From the NCBI GenBank assembly GCA_021771815.1, contig JAETOE010000001.1, positions 155,989 through 219,988 on the forward strand: DNA of 64,000 nt. The letters run 5' to 3'. This DNA comes from Roseburia hominis. GTDB taxonomy: Bacteria; Bacillota; Clostridia; Lachnospirales; Lachnospiraceae. Position 1 is the first letter of the stretch; the number at the start of each line of letters is the position of its first letter. Positions 10,408 to 18,589 of this stretch are shown piece after piece. The notes below the pieces were generated by a model. The model was given only the letters and a program-made list of their open reading frames with translations, did not search any database and was not told where the DNA came from. A program made the position numbers and the translations under genes.

Positions 10408-10423
10408 CAGGATTTGATATAAT
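10395..10423 (+). promoter_or_regulatory. Candidate rlmH promoter
   Basis: TAGACC (10395-10400), 17 bases, then a perfect TATAAT (10418-10423), about 86 bases before the rlmH ATG. The -35 box matches at four of six positions. Confidence 0.5.
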
Positions 10424-10509
10424 TTCGAGGTATGAATCGAAGCGCTGATATTTTCGGCGGATGAAAATGTGATTTACATGGAAATGATAAAAGCGCAGGA
10501 GGCTTGCGG

Positions 10510-11001
10510 ATGAAGATTACGATTTTATGCGTAGGGAAAATCAAAGAAAAATTTTACCGGGATGCGATTATGGAATACGAAAAGCGTCTTAGCCGTTACT
10601 GTAAGCTTGAAATCGTTGAGGTCGCGGATGAAAAGACGCCGGAGGGCGCAGGGGAAGTGCTCGAAGCGCAGATCCGCGCAAAAGAAGGAGAGCGGATGTT
10701 TGCACGCCTTGAAAAGTTCCAGCAGCCAGGGACATTTGTCTGCGCGCTTGCCATCGACGGGAAGCAGCTTGATTCTGTGGAGTTGTCAAGGAAGATCGAG
10801 ACGCTTGGAACGGGCGGAACAAGTCATATTGTCTTTTTGATCGGCGGTTCGCTCGGCATGTCGGACGCATTGCTAAAGCGCGCCGACTTTGCGCTTTCTT
10901 TTTCGAAAATGACGTTCCCGCATCAACTGATGCGCGTGATTCTTCTCGAACAGGTTTACCGTGCGTACCGGATTATGAGCGGGGAACCGTATCATAAGTG
11001 A
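10510..11001 (+). CDS. rlmH: 23S rRNA pseudouridine-1915 N3-methyltransferase RlmH
   Basis: SPOUT-family methyltransferase that modifies helix 69 of 23S rRNA using S-adenosylmethionine. The 163-residue protein shows the knot signatures FLIGGSLGMS and FPHQLMRVILLEQVYRAYRI and the nearly invariant C-terminus GEPYHK. ATG 10510 follows AGGAGG by 7 bases; TTG 10504 is also in frame. The last 18 coding bases are repeated imperfectly 1.25 kb downstream, beyond the next gene, and this 3' end is the known integration site of staphylococcal SCC elements. Confidence 0.96.
   Translation: MKITILCVGKIKEKFYRDAIMEYEKRLSRYCKLEIVEVADEKTPEGAGEVLEAQIRAKEGERMFARLEKFQQPGTFVCALAIDGKQLDSVELSRKIETLGTGGTSHIVFLIGGSLGMSDALLKRADFALSFSKMTFPHQLMRVILLEQVYRAYRIMSGEPYHK
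10981..10998 (+). repeat. att-like repeat, copy 1 (3' end of rlmH)
   Basis: The final 18 coding bases of rlmH match 12246-12263 at 15 positions with 13 consecutive identities. Both copies read G/R-E-P-Y-H-K, and the two internal differences (CAT/CAC, AAG/AAA) are synonymous. The pair brackets the isoprenoid-synthase-like gene. Confidence 0.6.
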
Positions 11002-11044
11002 GGGCAAAGGGGAACGGAAGGTCTGGAAATTGAAAGGAAATCAT

Positions 11045-12244
11045 ATGAAGAAAATCGAAGAAATCAGAGCAGCATGGAAACAGCAGCCGGATAGCTTTCC
11101 AGTTTTTTTGAAAGAGAACCTCGATATTTTTCCGTATATAACATCCGAACAGAAAAAAGAAAACGAGGCGCTGATACAGGAGTTTTTCCGGAGGATTCAG
11201 AAGAAAATTCAGAAAAAACCGGGCGAAACAGAAGCGCAGAAACAGTGGGAAGAGGAACTGGAACAGGAGTTTTGCGATTTTCTGCAGAAAGAAAAGATGC
11301 TTTCCCTTTCCGAATGGATGAGCAGGGAACTGTTGGATGCGTTTACATGCGAGACAAAGAGTTTCGTGAACCGTGTAAGATCCTTCGACGAAACGCTGAA
11401 TGAAGCACAGATCTGGCAGACCTTGCGAAATTACTTTATCTATGCCATGATCGTAGAAATGCAGGGTGAGACACAGAATGCAAAGAATCCGATTCTGGCA
11501 TACAGCCTGCTCTATCCTTATACGGACAATTATATTGATGATGAACAGATTTTGCCGAAAGAGAAAGAGAGATACAACCGGATGATCGCATCCAGGTTAA
11601 AGGAAGAACCGGTATTCCCTCAAAATCCATTGGAAGAGAAGACATGTCGTCTTTTGGATATGATTTTAAACGAATATAAAGGTATGGAACGAAAAAAAGT
11701 TGCGTGGACGCTGTTACAATTATTGGAAGCTCAGAACTGCAGTATCAGACAGCAAAAAGCAGCATTGCCGGAAGAGGAAATTCTGGAAATTTCAATCCGG
11801 AAAGGAAGCGCTTCTGTGCTGGCAGATTATCTGTTTTCAACAGTGGACTGGTTGGAGTATGAAGAAGTATTTTATTTGAAATTCGGATTTCTGTTACAGC
11901 TTGTCGATGATCTGCAGGATATAGAAGAGGACAGGAGGACAGGAAGTCATACTTTGATGACGACGGCGTATGAGCAGCAGACAAGAATCAGGGGACAGCA
12001 GTACCTGGAACAGCGCGTGAACCGCCTGCTCTGGTTTTCCTGGAATGTGATTCGGGAATTTAAACCGAGAAATCCGGGTCTAAAGGGTTTTATTCTGAAA
12101 AACTGTGTGGAAATTACGCTTCTGACGGCGGCAATAAACCCACAGTTCTTTTCAAAGAAATATCTATTGGCCTTAGAGCCGTATCTGCCGCTTTCACTGG
12201 AATTTCTGAAAAAAATAAAGAAACAGCAGTACATGGGTATGTGA
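11045..12244 (+). CDS. Class I isoprenoid-synthase-like protein
   Basis: A 399-residue, mostly helical protein. Two Asp clusters suit the Mg-pyrophosphate sites of the all-alpha class I isoprenoid synthase fold: D161-x3-D165-D166 in YPYTDNYIDDE, and D288-D289-x2-D292 in LQLVDDLQDIEED followed by RRTGSHT, as in polyprenyl synthases. KGSASVLADYLFS before the second cluster also looks like this fold. Substrate and product cannot be told; the first cluster is not a classic DDxxD. ATG 11045 follows AAAGGA by 6 bases. It is a single gene between rlmH and a copy of the rlmH 3' end, suggesting acquisition. The family call is by motif only. Confidence 0.55.
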   Translation: MKKIEEIRAAWKQQPDSFPVFLKENLDIFPYITSEQKKENEALIQEFFRRIQKKIQKKPGETEAQKQWEEELEQEFCDFLQKEKMLSLSEWMSRELLDAFTCETKSFVNRVRSFDETLNEAQIWQTLRNYFIYAMIVEMQGETQNAKNPILAYSLLYPYTDNYIDDEQILPKEKERYNRMIASRLKEEPVFPQNPLEEKTCRLLDMILNEYKGMERKKVAWTLLQLLEAQNCSIRQQKAALPEEEILEISIRKGSASVLADYLFSTVDWLEYEEVFYLKFGFLLQLVDDLQDIEEDRRTGSHTLMTTAYEQQTRIRGQQYLEQRVNRLLWFSWNVIREFKPRNPGLKGFILKNCVEITLLTAAINPQFFSKKYLLALEPYLPLSLEFLKKIKKQQYMGM

Positions 12245-12245
12245 T

Positions 12246-12263
12246 AGGGAACCGTATCACAAA
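12246..12263 (+). repeat. att-like repeat, copy 2 (displaced rlmH 3' end)
   Basis: An 18-base partner of the rlmH 3' end, starting two bases after the stop of the isoprenoid-synthase-like gene. It has no stop codon directly after the Lys codon, unlike the true rlmH end. The pattern is what integration at the rlmH 3' end would leave. Confidence 0.55.
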
Positions 12264-12292
12264 TCGTGGAGAGAAGACCTGTACCATAGGAC

Positions 12293-12325
12293 AAAAAGAA
12301 CCCCATCTATAATGGATGGGGTTCT
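12293..12325 (-). terminator. Terminator of the lipoprotein gene
   Basis: On the minus strand AGAACCCCATC pairs with GATGGGGTTCT around a short loop and is followed by TTTTTG. It begins 13 bases after the lipoprotein stop. Read on the plus strand the stem has only TTCTT after it, so it would be a weak end for the isoprenoid-synthase transcript. Confidence 0.8.
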
Positions 12326-12337
12326 TCGCTGTCTGAA

Positions 12338-12766
12338 TTATTCTGTAAAATCTCTGCTGTAAAGCTCGGTTCCGTCCGGATTCAAAGCAACGAGACGAAT
12401 GATAACATTCTCTGTGCTTGTTTCTTCCATAACCTGTGTACGAACCTCAGAGAATGTGGAAGCATAGCTGTCGAACATGGAATCATAGATCTGTCCAAGC
12501 GCCTCAACATTTGCAGGATCAGAAGTATCGAATGCATCGATTAATGTATAACGGAATACCAATGCATTGGAATCCTCAACTACGATTTCCATGGTGCATC
12601 CCATTGCCTCGGACTGGGAATTAACGCTGTCTGTGATAGCAGTAAATTCAGACTCATTGTCTGCGTACCAATCCGCAAGAGACGGCTTGCCACCACAAGC
12701 TGCAAGTGCGAATGTCATAACGAGAGCCAACATAGCTGCAAGAACGGTTGTCAATTTCTTTTTCAT
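12338..12766 (-). CDS. Small lipoprotein, DUF4854-type
   Basis: A 142-residue exported lipoprotein: a Lys-rich start, a hydrophobic core and the lipobox LAAC at about residues 20-23, then a mature domain beginning GGKPSLADWY. The GKPSLxDWY opening and the ENVIIRLVALNPDGTELY end fit the DUF4854 family of Firmicutes, whose role is unknown. GGAGG precedes the ATG by 8 bases, and a strong promoter and a terminator frame it as a single-gene unit. Confidence 0.8.
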   Translation of the reverse strand: MKKKLTTVLAAMLALVMTFALAACGGKPSLADWYADNESEFTAITDSVNSQSEAMGCTMEIVVEDSNALVFRYTLIDAFDTSDPANVEALGQIYDSMFDSYASTFSEVRTQVMEETSTENVIIRLVALNPDGTELYSRDFTE

Positions 12767-12830
12767 TATTCATAACCTCCATCTTAAAAATTGTGCGCTC
12801 ACTTTGCCGAAGCGCAGTAGTAACAATATG

Positions 12831-12859
12831 ATTTTAGTTATATGAGGCGCTTTTGTCAA
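12831..12859 (-). promoter_or_regulatory. Promoter of the lipoprotein gene
   Basis: On the minus strand a consensus TTGACA (12854-12859) is 17 bases from TAAAAT (12831-12836), with the start codon about 65 bases downstream. The rest of the 263-base gap up to 13029 is AT-rich, with no other clear gene. Confidence 0.75.
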
Positions 12860-13029
12860 GTATTGTTAATAATTTGTCAAAATGTGTCGGAATTACAATG
12901 TTCTTATCCGTTTTGTCACAGATAAGTCCTCCTAATGTTGTTACAAAAACACGCAATATTACAGAGTTGAAGAACTAGGACTTCGGTGATACAATGAAAC
13001 TATATAATTCGGAAGTGGGGGATAATGCA

Positions 13030-14340
13030 ATGCGAATGTATGATTTGATTCGAAAGAAAAAGTGCGGAGGGGAACTTTCTTCTGAGGAAATCCGCTATAT
13101 GATAAATGGGTTTACGGACGGAAGTATTCCTGACTACCAGATGTCGGCGATGACGATGGCTATCTGTTTTCAGGGGATGAACCCGAGGGAGACGGTGGAT
13201 CTGACGCTTGCGATGCGTGACAGCGGGGATGTACTCGACCTTTCAAAGATACAGGGTGTCAAGGTCGATAAGCACAGTACCGGAGGCGTTGGTGATAAGA
13301 CGTCCCTCGCGCTTGCTCCAATTGTGGCGGCGCTCGGCGTGCCTGTGGCGAAGATGTCCGGGAGGGGACTCGGTCATACCGGAGGGACGATCGACAAGCT
13401 CGAGTGCTTTCCGGGGTTTACTGCGGAGTTGTCCGAGGAGACGTTTGTGCACAATGTCAATACTATAGGAATTGCGATTGCAGGACAGACGGCGAACCTT
13501 GCCCCTGCGGACAAGAAGCTCTATGCGCTGCGGGATGTGACGGCGACGGTGGATCAGATGTCTTTGATCGCGAGCTCAATTATGAGTAAGAAGCTGGCGG
13601 GTGGAAGTAATGCGATCGTGCTGGATGTAAAGACCGGAAACGGTGCATTCATGAAAGAACTTAAGGATTCCGTTGCATTGGCAAAGGAGATGGTAGCAAT
13701 CGGTACGATGGCAGGCAAACGGATGGCGGCGGTGATCACGGATATGGACCAGCCGCTTGGATCGGTCGTCGGGAATTCCTTAGAAGTCATCGAGGCGATC
13801 GAGACGCTCCGCGGCGAGGGACCTTCCGACTTTAAAGAGGTCGTCTTTGCGCTCGGCGCACAGATGCTTGTTTTTGCGGGGAAAGCGGCGGAGACGGCGG
13901 AAGCGAAATCGCTTATGGAGAGCGCGATCGCGGACGGCAGCGCTCTTTCTAAGTTTGCGGAGTTTGTGCGCGCACAGGGCGGAGACGCGGCAGCGGTCTA
14001 CGATACTTCCCTTTTACCCGTTGCAAGTCAGACACTCGTCGTAGAATCGCCGCGTGACGGCTATGTTCACCGCATTCTTGCGGAGGACGTCGGTATTGCC
14101 TGCATGACACTGGGCGGCGGCAGGGAGACGAAGGAGAGTAAAATCGATCTCTCGGTCGGCATCCGGCTTAGAAAGAAGAACGCCGACGCCGTGAAGCGCG
14201 GTGAGCCGCTTGCCGTCATCTATGGCAATGACGCCGCGAAAATGGAGGCGGCAAGGGCAAAGATTGCAGGTGCGTATGAGATTTCGGACAAACCCAGGGA
14301 AAAGGAAGCTGTGATCCGGCAGTATATCTTTCCCGAATAA
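13030..14340 (+). CDS. pdp: Pyrimidine-nucleoside phosphorylase
   Basis: Splits uridine, thymidine or deoxyuridine with phosphate in pyrimidine salvage. The 436-residue length and the phosphate/glycine-rich motif KHSTGGVGDKTS fit the thymidine/pyrimidine-nucleoside phosphorylase family; SGRGLGHTGGTIDKLE and KTGNGAFM are also typical. ATG 13030 follows GGGGG by 8 bases and gives the usual MRMYD start; ATG 13036 and upstream ATG 12994 are alternatives. Sequence alone does not separate thymidine-specific DeoA from the broad enzyme, but the length and Gram-positive context favour the latter. Confidence 0.93.
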   Translation: MRMYDLIRKKKCGGELSSEEIRYMINGFTDGSIPDYQMSAMTMAICFQGMNPRETVDLTLAMRDSGDVLDLSKIQGVKVDKHSTGGVGDKTSLALAPIVAALGVPVAKMSGRGLGHTGGTIDKLECFPGFTAELSEETFVHNVNTIGIAIAGQTANLAPADKKLYALRDVTATVDQMSLIASSIMSKKLAGGSNAIVLDVKTGNGAFMKELKDSVALAKEMVAIGTMAGKRMAAVITDMDQPLGSVVGNSLEVIEAIETLRGEGPSDFKEVVFALGAQMLVFAGKAAETAEAKSLMESAIADGSALSKFAEFVRAQGGDAAAVYDTSLLPVASQTLVVESPRDGYVHRILAEDVGIACMTLGGGRETKESKIDLSVGIRLRKKNADAVKRGEPLAVIYGNDAAKMEAARAKIAGAYEISDKPREKEAVIRQYIFPE

Positions 14341-14368
14341 GACGGCGCCAAAATTCATATAGTTATAT

Positions 14369-14683
14369 ATGAAAAAAAATAGCAGAATCCGATCGGGGCA
14401 GGACGCCCCGGTACACGCAGCTTCCCTGCGTGAAAAAATGGTAGACAATCTGGAACTTCCGAAAGATCTTATGCTCGGTGCGGCGATCCTCACCGTGACA
14501 GGAAGAAAGGAAGCGTTGATCTCAAACTATAAAGGAATCCTGGAATATGAGGATTCCTTTATCAGAGTTCAGACGAAAAACTGCAGGATACGGATTACCG
14601 GTGCGCATCTTGCAATCGACTATTACACAAATGAGGAAATGCGAATCACAGGCTATATAGAAAATATCCAGTATGAGAGCTGA
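14369..14683 (+). CDS. yqfC: Sporulation protein YqfC
   Basis: A 104-residue protein matching YqfC by the core LELPKDLMLGAAILTVTGRKEALISNYKG-like pattern (residues about 28-58) and by its place before yqfD and phoH, the order in Bacillus, where it belongs to the SigE regulon. No ribosome binding site is seen before ATG 14369. The first 25 codons include two tight hairpins (GGGGC/GCCCC at about 14396-14410 and CACGCAG/CTGCGTG at about 14414-14432), so a start at ATG 14438 cannot be excluded. Confidence 0.85.
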   Translation: MKKNSRIRSGQDAPVHAASLREKMVDNLELPKDLMLGAAILTVTGRKEALISNYKGILEYEDSFIRVQTKNCRIRITGAHLAIDYYTNEEMRITGYIENIQYES

Positions 14684-14689
14684 CGCGCC

Positions 14690-15934
14690 GTGCTGTTGTC
14701 GATAATGAAATATTTTCAGGGCTATGTCTATGTCCAGCTCACTGGATATGCACCGGAGCGGTTCCTGAATCTGTGCGGCAGCCGGGATATTTTGATTTGG
14801 AATTTAAAACCCTGCGAAAATGGATATACTTTCTGTATCAGCGTAAAAGGTTTTAAAATGCTAAAACCGATTTTAAAAAAGACCAAAACACAGATCCGCA
14901 TCTTAAAGCGGGTCGGTGCGCCGTTTGCGACGTTCCGCTATCGGAAACGGCGCATCTTTTTCGGAGGGATTTTTTTCTTTGGCATTCTTCTGTATTATCT
15001 GTCCGGCTTTATCTGGAACATCGAGATTAACGGGAATTCTTATCTCTCGAACGAAGTAATCCTTGATTTTTTAAAGGAAGAGGCATGTACGTTCGGTACG
15101 AGAAAAAGCGATATTTCCTGTCAGGAACTGGAAGAAGCCCTGCGGAGCCGCTACGAAGAAGTCATCTGGACATCCATTAAGATATACGGGACCAAAATGA
15201 CTGTGGATATCCAGGAGAATCTGCTTCCGGATGAGGAGTACGAGAAGAAGGATGAGACTATATCGGACATTGTGGCGGCAAAGGACGGTGTGATCTCGGA
15301 AATCATTACCCGGGCAGGTACGCCGCTCGTTGCCGCAGGCAGTGAGGTGAAGAAGGGCGATATCTTAGTCTCCGGGCGAATCGAGATCCAAAATGATGAC
15401 GGGGAGACTTCCGAATACCTCTATCGCAGCGCGGACGCGGATATTAAGGCAAAGGTTGTCTATTCATATGAAGATGTGATAAAGACAGATTATGTCGAAT
15501 CGGTTCCGACAGGTAATCATACGACAGGCTATGAGGCGACGATATTTTATTCGACGATTGGGAATCCCTTCTGGAAGAATCCGTATGAGGATTATGAAGT
15601 GACTTCCGACACCTATCAGGTGCATGTCGCGGATAATTTCTATCTTCCGGTCTGGCTGACAAGACAAGATTATCGGGAAGTCGAAAAAGTGAATAAAAAG
15701 CACACGGAGAAGGAAATCCGGCAGATTGCAACAAAGAATCTGGACAATTACCTGAAAGATTTGGAAGAAAAGGGTATTCAAATTATTGGAAAAAATGTTA
15801 TTATAAGAAGAACGGGTGAAAATTATGTGGCGAGCGGGACGATTGAAGTCTATGAATCGATTGTTTCTTATCAGCCGACAGAGATTGTGAACATCACGAG
15901 TGAAGAAAGGCAGAATGTGGATGAGTCTGACTGA
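14690..15934 (+). CDS. yqfD: Sporulation protein YqfD
   Basis: Membrane protein of the YqfD family, 414 residues, with a small N-terminal domain containing GYVYVQLTGYAPERFLNLC, one membrane span at about 88-110 and a large outer domain that begins WNIEINGNS. It is needed for normal sporulation in Bacillus. GTG 14690 is the longest start; ATG 14705 matches the family N-terminus (MKYFQGY) equally well, and neither has a strong binding site, so coupling to yqfC is likely. The 3' end overlaps phoH. Confidence 0.9.
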   Translation: MLLSIMKYFQGYVYVQLTGYAPERFLNLCGSRDILIWNLKPCENGYTFCISVKGFKMLKPILKKTKTQIRILKRVGAPFATFRYRKRRIFFGGIFFFGILLYYLSGFIWNIEINGNSYLSNEVILDFLKEEACTFGTRKSDISCQELEEALRSRYEEVIWTSIKIYGTKMTVDIQENLLPDEEYEKKDETISDIVAAKDGVISEIITRAGTPLVAAGSEVKKGDILVSGRIEIQNDDGETSEYLYRSADADIKAKVVYSYEDVIKTDYVESVPTGNHTTGYEATIFYSTIGNPFWKNPYEDYEVTSDTYQVHVADNFYLPVWLTRQDYREVEKVNKKHTEKEIRQIATKNLDNYLKDLEEKGIQIIGKNVIIRRTGENYVASGTIEVYESIVSYQPTEIVNITSEERQNVDESD

Positions 15935-16928
15935 AGTATCTTTTAATATGCCGACAGATCACATGGCGAATGTGTTCGGGCAGTTTGATACCTATATAAA
16001 AAGGATTGAGCGAACGCTTAATGTAACGGTCGTGGTGCGCGGCGAGAGCATGAAGATTCTTGGGGATGCAAAGCACTGCGGACGGGCGAAGGATGTATTT
16101 ACGCAGCTTCTGGAATTATCAAGACGTGGGAATGTTATTACGGAGCAAAATGTCAATTATGCACTTGCGCTCTTAGAGGAGGAAAAAGAGTCCGCGATTG
16201 TCGAGATCGACCGCGACTGTATCTGCCATACTGTAAACGGTAAACCTGTCAAGCCAAAGACACTCGGGCAGAAAGCGTATGTGGATGCCATTCGGGAGAA
16301 GATGATCGTGTTCGGCATGGGCCCGGCAGGAACAGGCAAGACGTATCTTGCGATGGCGATGGCGATCACTGCTTTTAAGAATGAAGAGGTCGGCAGGATC
16401 ATCCTGACAAGACCGGCAATCGAAGCGGGAGAGAAGTTAGGCTTTTTGCCCGGTGATCTCCAGAGCAAGGTCGACCCTTACCTAAGACCGCTCTACGACG
16501 CACTCTATCAGATCATGGGCGCGGAGAGTTTTCAGAAAAACATGGAGAAAGGTTTGATCGAGGTCGCGCCGCTCGCCTATATGAGAGGCCGGACGCTCGA
16601 CAATGCCTTTATTATTTTAGATGAGGCGCAGAACACAACGCCCGCGCAGATGAAAATGTTTTTGACGCGTATCGGCTTCGGGTCAAAGGCAGTGATTACG
16701 GGAGACGCGACGCAGAAGGATCTTGCCCCCGGCGCGCAGTCGGGACTTGACGTCGCGCTTACGGTGCTTAAGAAGGTGGAAGAGATCGGAATCTGCGAGC
16801 TGACGAGCAAGGACGTTGTCAGACATCCGGTCGTACAGAAGATCGTCAAGGCATATGAGGACTATGAGAACAGAGGAAAAAGGACTTCCGCCGCCAGGCA
16901 AAAGAAACAGGAGAACAGACAGCGATGA
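15915..16928 (+). CDS. phoH: PhoH-family ATPase
   Basis: Cytoplasmic PhoH/YbeZ-like P-loop protein with probable RNA-related ATPase or helicase activity. Walker A GPAGTGKTYLA lies at about residue 135 and the Walker B region FIILDEAQN near 235; an N-terminal KH/R3H-like part precedes the motor. It overlaps the yqfD end by 20 bases. AAAGG is 4 bases before ATG 15915 and 10 before ATG 15921, so the start is uncertain by two codons. It is followed by yqfF-like and ybeY genes, a widespread ribosome-maturation neighbourhood. Confidence 0.93.
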   Translation: MWMSLTEVSFNMPTDHMANVFGQFDTYIKRIERTLNVTVVVRGESMKILGDAKHCGRAKDVFTQLLELSRRGNVITEQNVNYALALLEEEKESAIVEIDRDCICHTVNGKPVKPKTLGQKAYVDAIREKMIVFGMGPAGTGKTYLAMAMAITAFKNEEVGRIILTRPAIEAGEKLGFLPGDLQSKVDPYLRPLYDALYQIMGAESFQKNMEKGLIEVAPLAYMRGRTLDNAFIILDEAQNTTPAQMKMFLTRIGFGSKAVITGDATQKDLAPGAQSGLDVALTVLKKVEEIGICELTSKDVVRHPVVQKIVKAYEDYENRGKRTSAARQKKQENRQR

Positions 16929-17977
16929 ATGACCGTTATGTATTAAAACGTGTTGTGAATATTTTTTTAATGCTTTTGATAACGCTTCTGTTCACCTTTG
17001 GCATATCCATGCTGAAAGGACGGCTCATGGATGAAGTTCTTGTCTATGGTGTGGTAGAACTGGCGTTTTTTGCAGTGTTTGCATTCCTTTTGGAGCACGA
17101 ACGCGTAAACCGCAGGATCGCAGGCAACCGTGAGACGACGTTCCGCAGGCTCTTCCAGGGGTATCTGATTTCATGGATTTTCATATTATTCAGCGCGTTT
17201 TTGCCGGAATTTTTAAGACCGGTCGTTTTGGTACCGATTCTGATGCTGGCATATGCTACACCTCAGATCGCTTTGTTTGTCGGATTGTTTTTAAGTACGA
17301 TGCTGTGCCTGATGGCGGGGAGTACGATGCAGGAATTGGCGCTCTGTTCCGTGATGGCGCTGCTTGGCTGTATCGCGGCGGAAGCGGCGGAGCGGGCCAG
17401 GCTGCATTTCTGGTATGAACTTGCTGTATTCTGCATCTGTGCCATATTTCCAGGCTTGTTCTACTATCTGACTTACCGGGAGACTTCCTGGGTGCTGCCG
17501 TTGGTCGGTGCGGTAGAGGGACTGCTTGCGGCATTGCTGCTTCATTTCTGTTACGACAGGCTCGCTTTAGCCAGACGTTCTGAAATTTCGGACACGCTTA
17601 CGGATATTCTCGATGACGCTTATCCCCTTTCCAGAGAGCTTTTTGGCTTTTCCAAAGCGGATTACCAGCATGCAAAGAGAGTTTCGCGGGCGGCAGTGCG
17701 GTGTGCGGCACTGGTCGGCGCCAATGAAGCTGTCTGCGCGGCGGCACTCCCGTCAACAATCGAGTCTGCCATTGTACATATGGCGGACGCCGTCATTAAA
17801 AAGCTTGAGGTATTCGATTCCGATACTATGTCGAGCGAGTGGAATCAGGACATGGTGATCTACCAGACCTTAAATGATTATTCGGCGCAGGGGCTTTACG
17901 ATAAGTCCGGTCTTAGTATGAACATGTTTTTGCGGATACGTGAATACCTGGTCAATGAGAAGAGCCTTGTAAAATAA
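16925..17977 (+). CDS. YqfF/PgpH-like 7TM protein with degenerate HD domain
   Basis: By position between phoH and ybeY this is the YqfF/PgpH homologue, which in Firmicutes is a c-di-AMP phosphodiesterase of about 700 residues. Here only 350 residues remain: a multi-span membrane region (about 10-220) and a short C-terminal part. The extracellular domain of PgpH is absent. HAKRVSRAAVRCAALVGAN aligns with the start of the HD domain, but the HD-x-GK block and the following conserved His are missing, and the chain passes directly to IVHMADAVIKKLEVF, the end of the fold. Catalysis is therefore doubtful. The ATG overlaps the phoH stop by 4 bases. Confidence 0.65.
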   Translation: MNDRYVLKRVVNIFLMLLITLLFTFGISMLKGRLMDEVLVYGVVELAFFAVFAFLLEHERVNRRIAGNRETTFRRLFQGYLISWIFILFSAFLPEFLRPVVLVPILMLAYATPQIALFVGLFLSTMLCLMAGSTMQELALCSVMALLGCIAAEAAERARLHFWYELAVFCICAIFPGLFYYLTYRETSWVLPLVGAVEGLLAALLLHFCYDRLALARRSEISDTLTDILDDAYPLSRELFGFSKADYQHAKRVSRAAVRCAALVGANEAVCAAALPSTIESAIVHMADAVIKKLEVFDSDTMSSEWNQDMVIYQTLNDYSAQGLYDKSGLSMNMFLRIREYLVNEKSLVK

Positions 17978-18076
17978 TGGGAGGAAAATCTTGCACGGCT
18001 TGCCGGGCGTTGCTCCTGCATTGGCACGCCATGCAGGCATGGCAGGCATTTTGCTCCGCAAAACTAGGAGGATTAT

Positions 18077-18580
18077 ATGAGTCTGAATCTGGAAAAAGAA
18101 GTAGAAGCTTCCTTTGCTTTCGATTGTGAGGCACTGGCAAAGGAAGTCGTAGCATTCGTGATTGAGCATGAAGCCTTTCCCTATGAGGCGGAAGTGAATC
18201 TGACGCTGACTGACAACGAAGGGATCCGGGAGATCAATCGTATGTACCGTGAGATAGATAAACCTACGGATGTCTTGTCGTTTCCGATGCTTTCTTACGG
18301 ACAGGCTGGCGATTTCTCGGCACTTGAGGAAGACTACGAGGACAACTTCAATCCGGACACCGGGGAGATCATGCTTGGCGATATTGTGATTTCCATAGAC
18401 CGCGTGAGGGAGCAGGCGGCTGCCTATGGTCACAGTGAGAAGCGGGAGTTCGCGTTTTTGATCGTCCACAGTATGCTGCATTTATTTGGATATGACCACA
18501 TGACGCCGGAGGATGCCGCAGTTATGGAACCAAAGCAGAAACAGATTTTAGAGGAAATGCATATTTCGCGTGATGAATGA
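18077..18580 (+). CDS. ybeY: Endoribonuclease YbeY, rRNA maturation factor
   Basis: Metal-dependent RNase needed for 16S rRNA 3'-end maturation and ribosome quality control. The three-His zinc motif is present as HSMLHLFGYDH near residue 134, with Ser where many homologues have Gly, a tolerated change. TDVLSFPM is the other family signature. The 167-residue protein starts at ATG 18077, preceded by AGGAGG. The 99-base gap before it has a GC-rich stretch with CATGCAGGCATGGCAGGC but no gene. Confidence 0.95.
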   Translation: MSLNLEKEVEASFAFDCEALAKEVVAFVIEHEAFPYEAEVNLTLTDNEGIREINRMYREIDKPTDVLSFPMLSYGQAGDFSALEEDYEDNFNPDTGEIMLGDIVISIDRVREQAAAYGHSEKREFAFLIVHSMLHLFGYDHMTPEDAAVMEPKQKQILEEMHISRDE

Positions 18581-18589
18581 GGAATTCTT

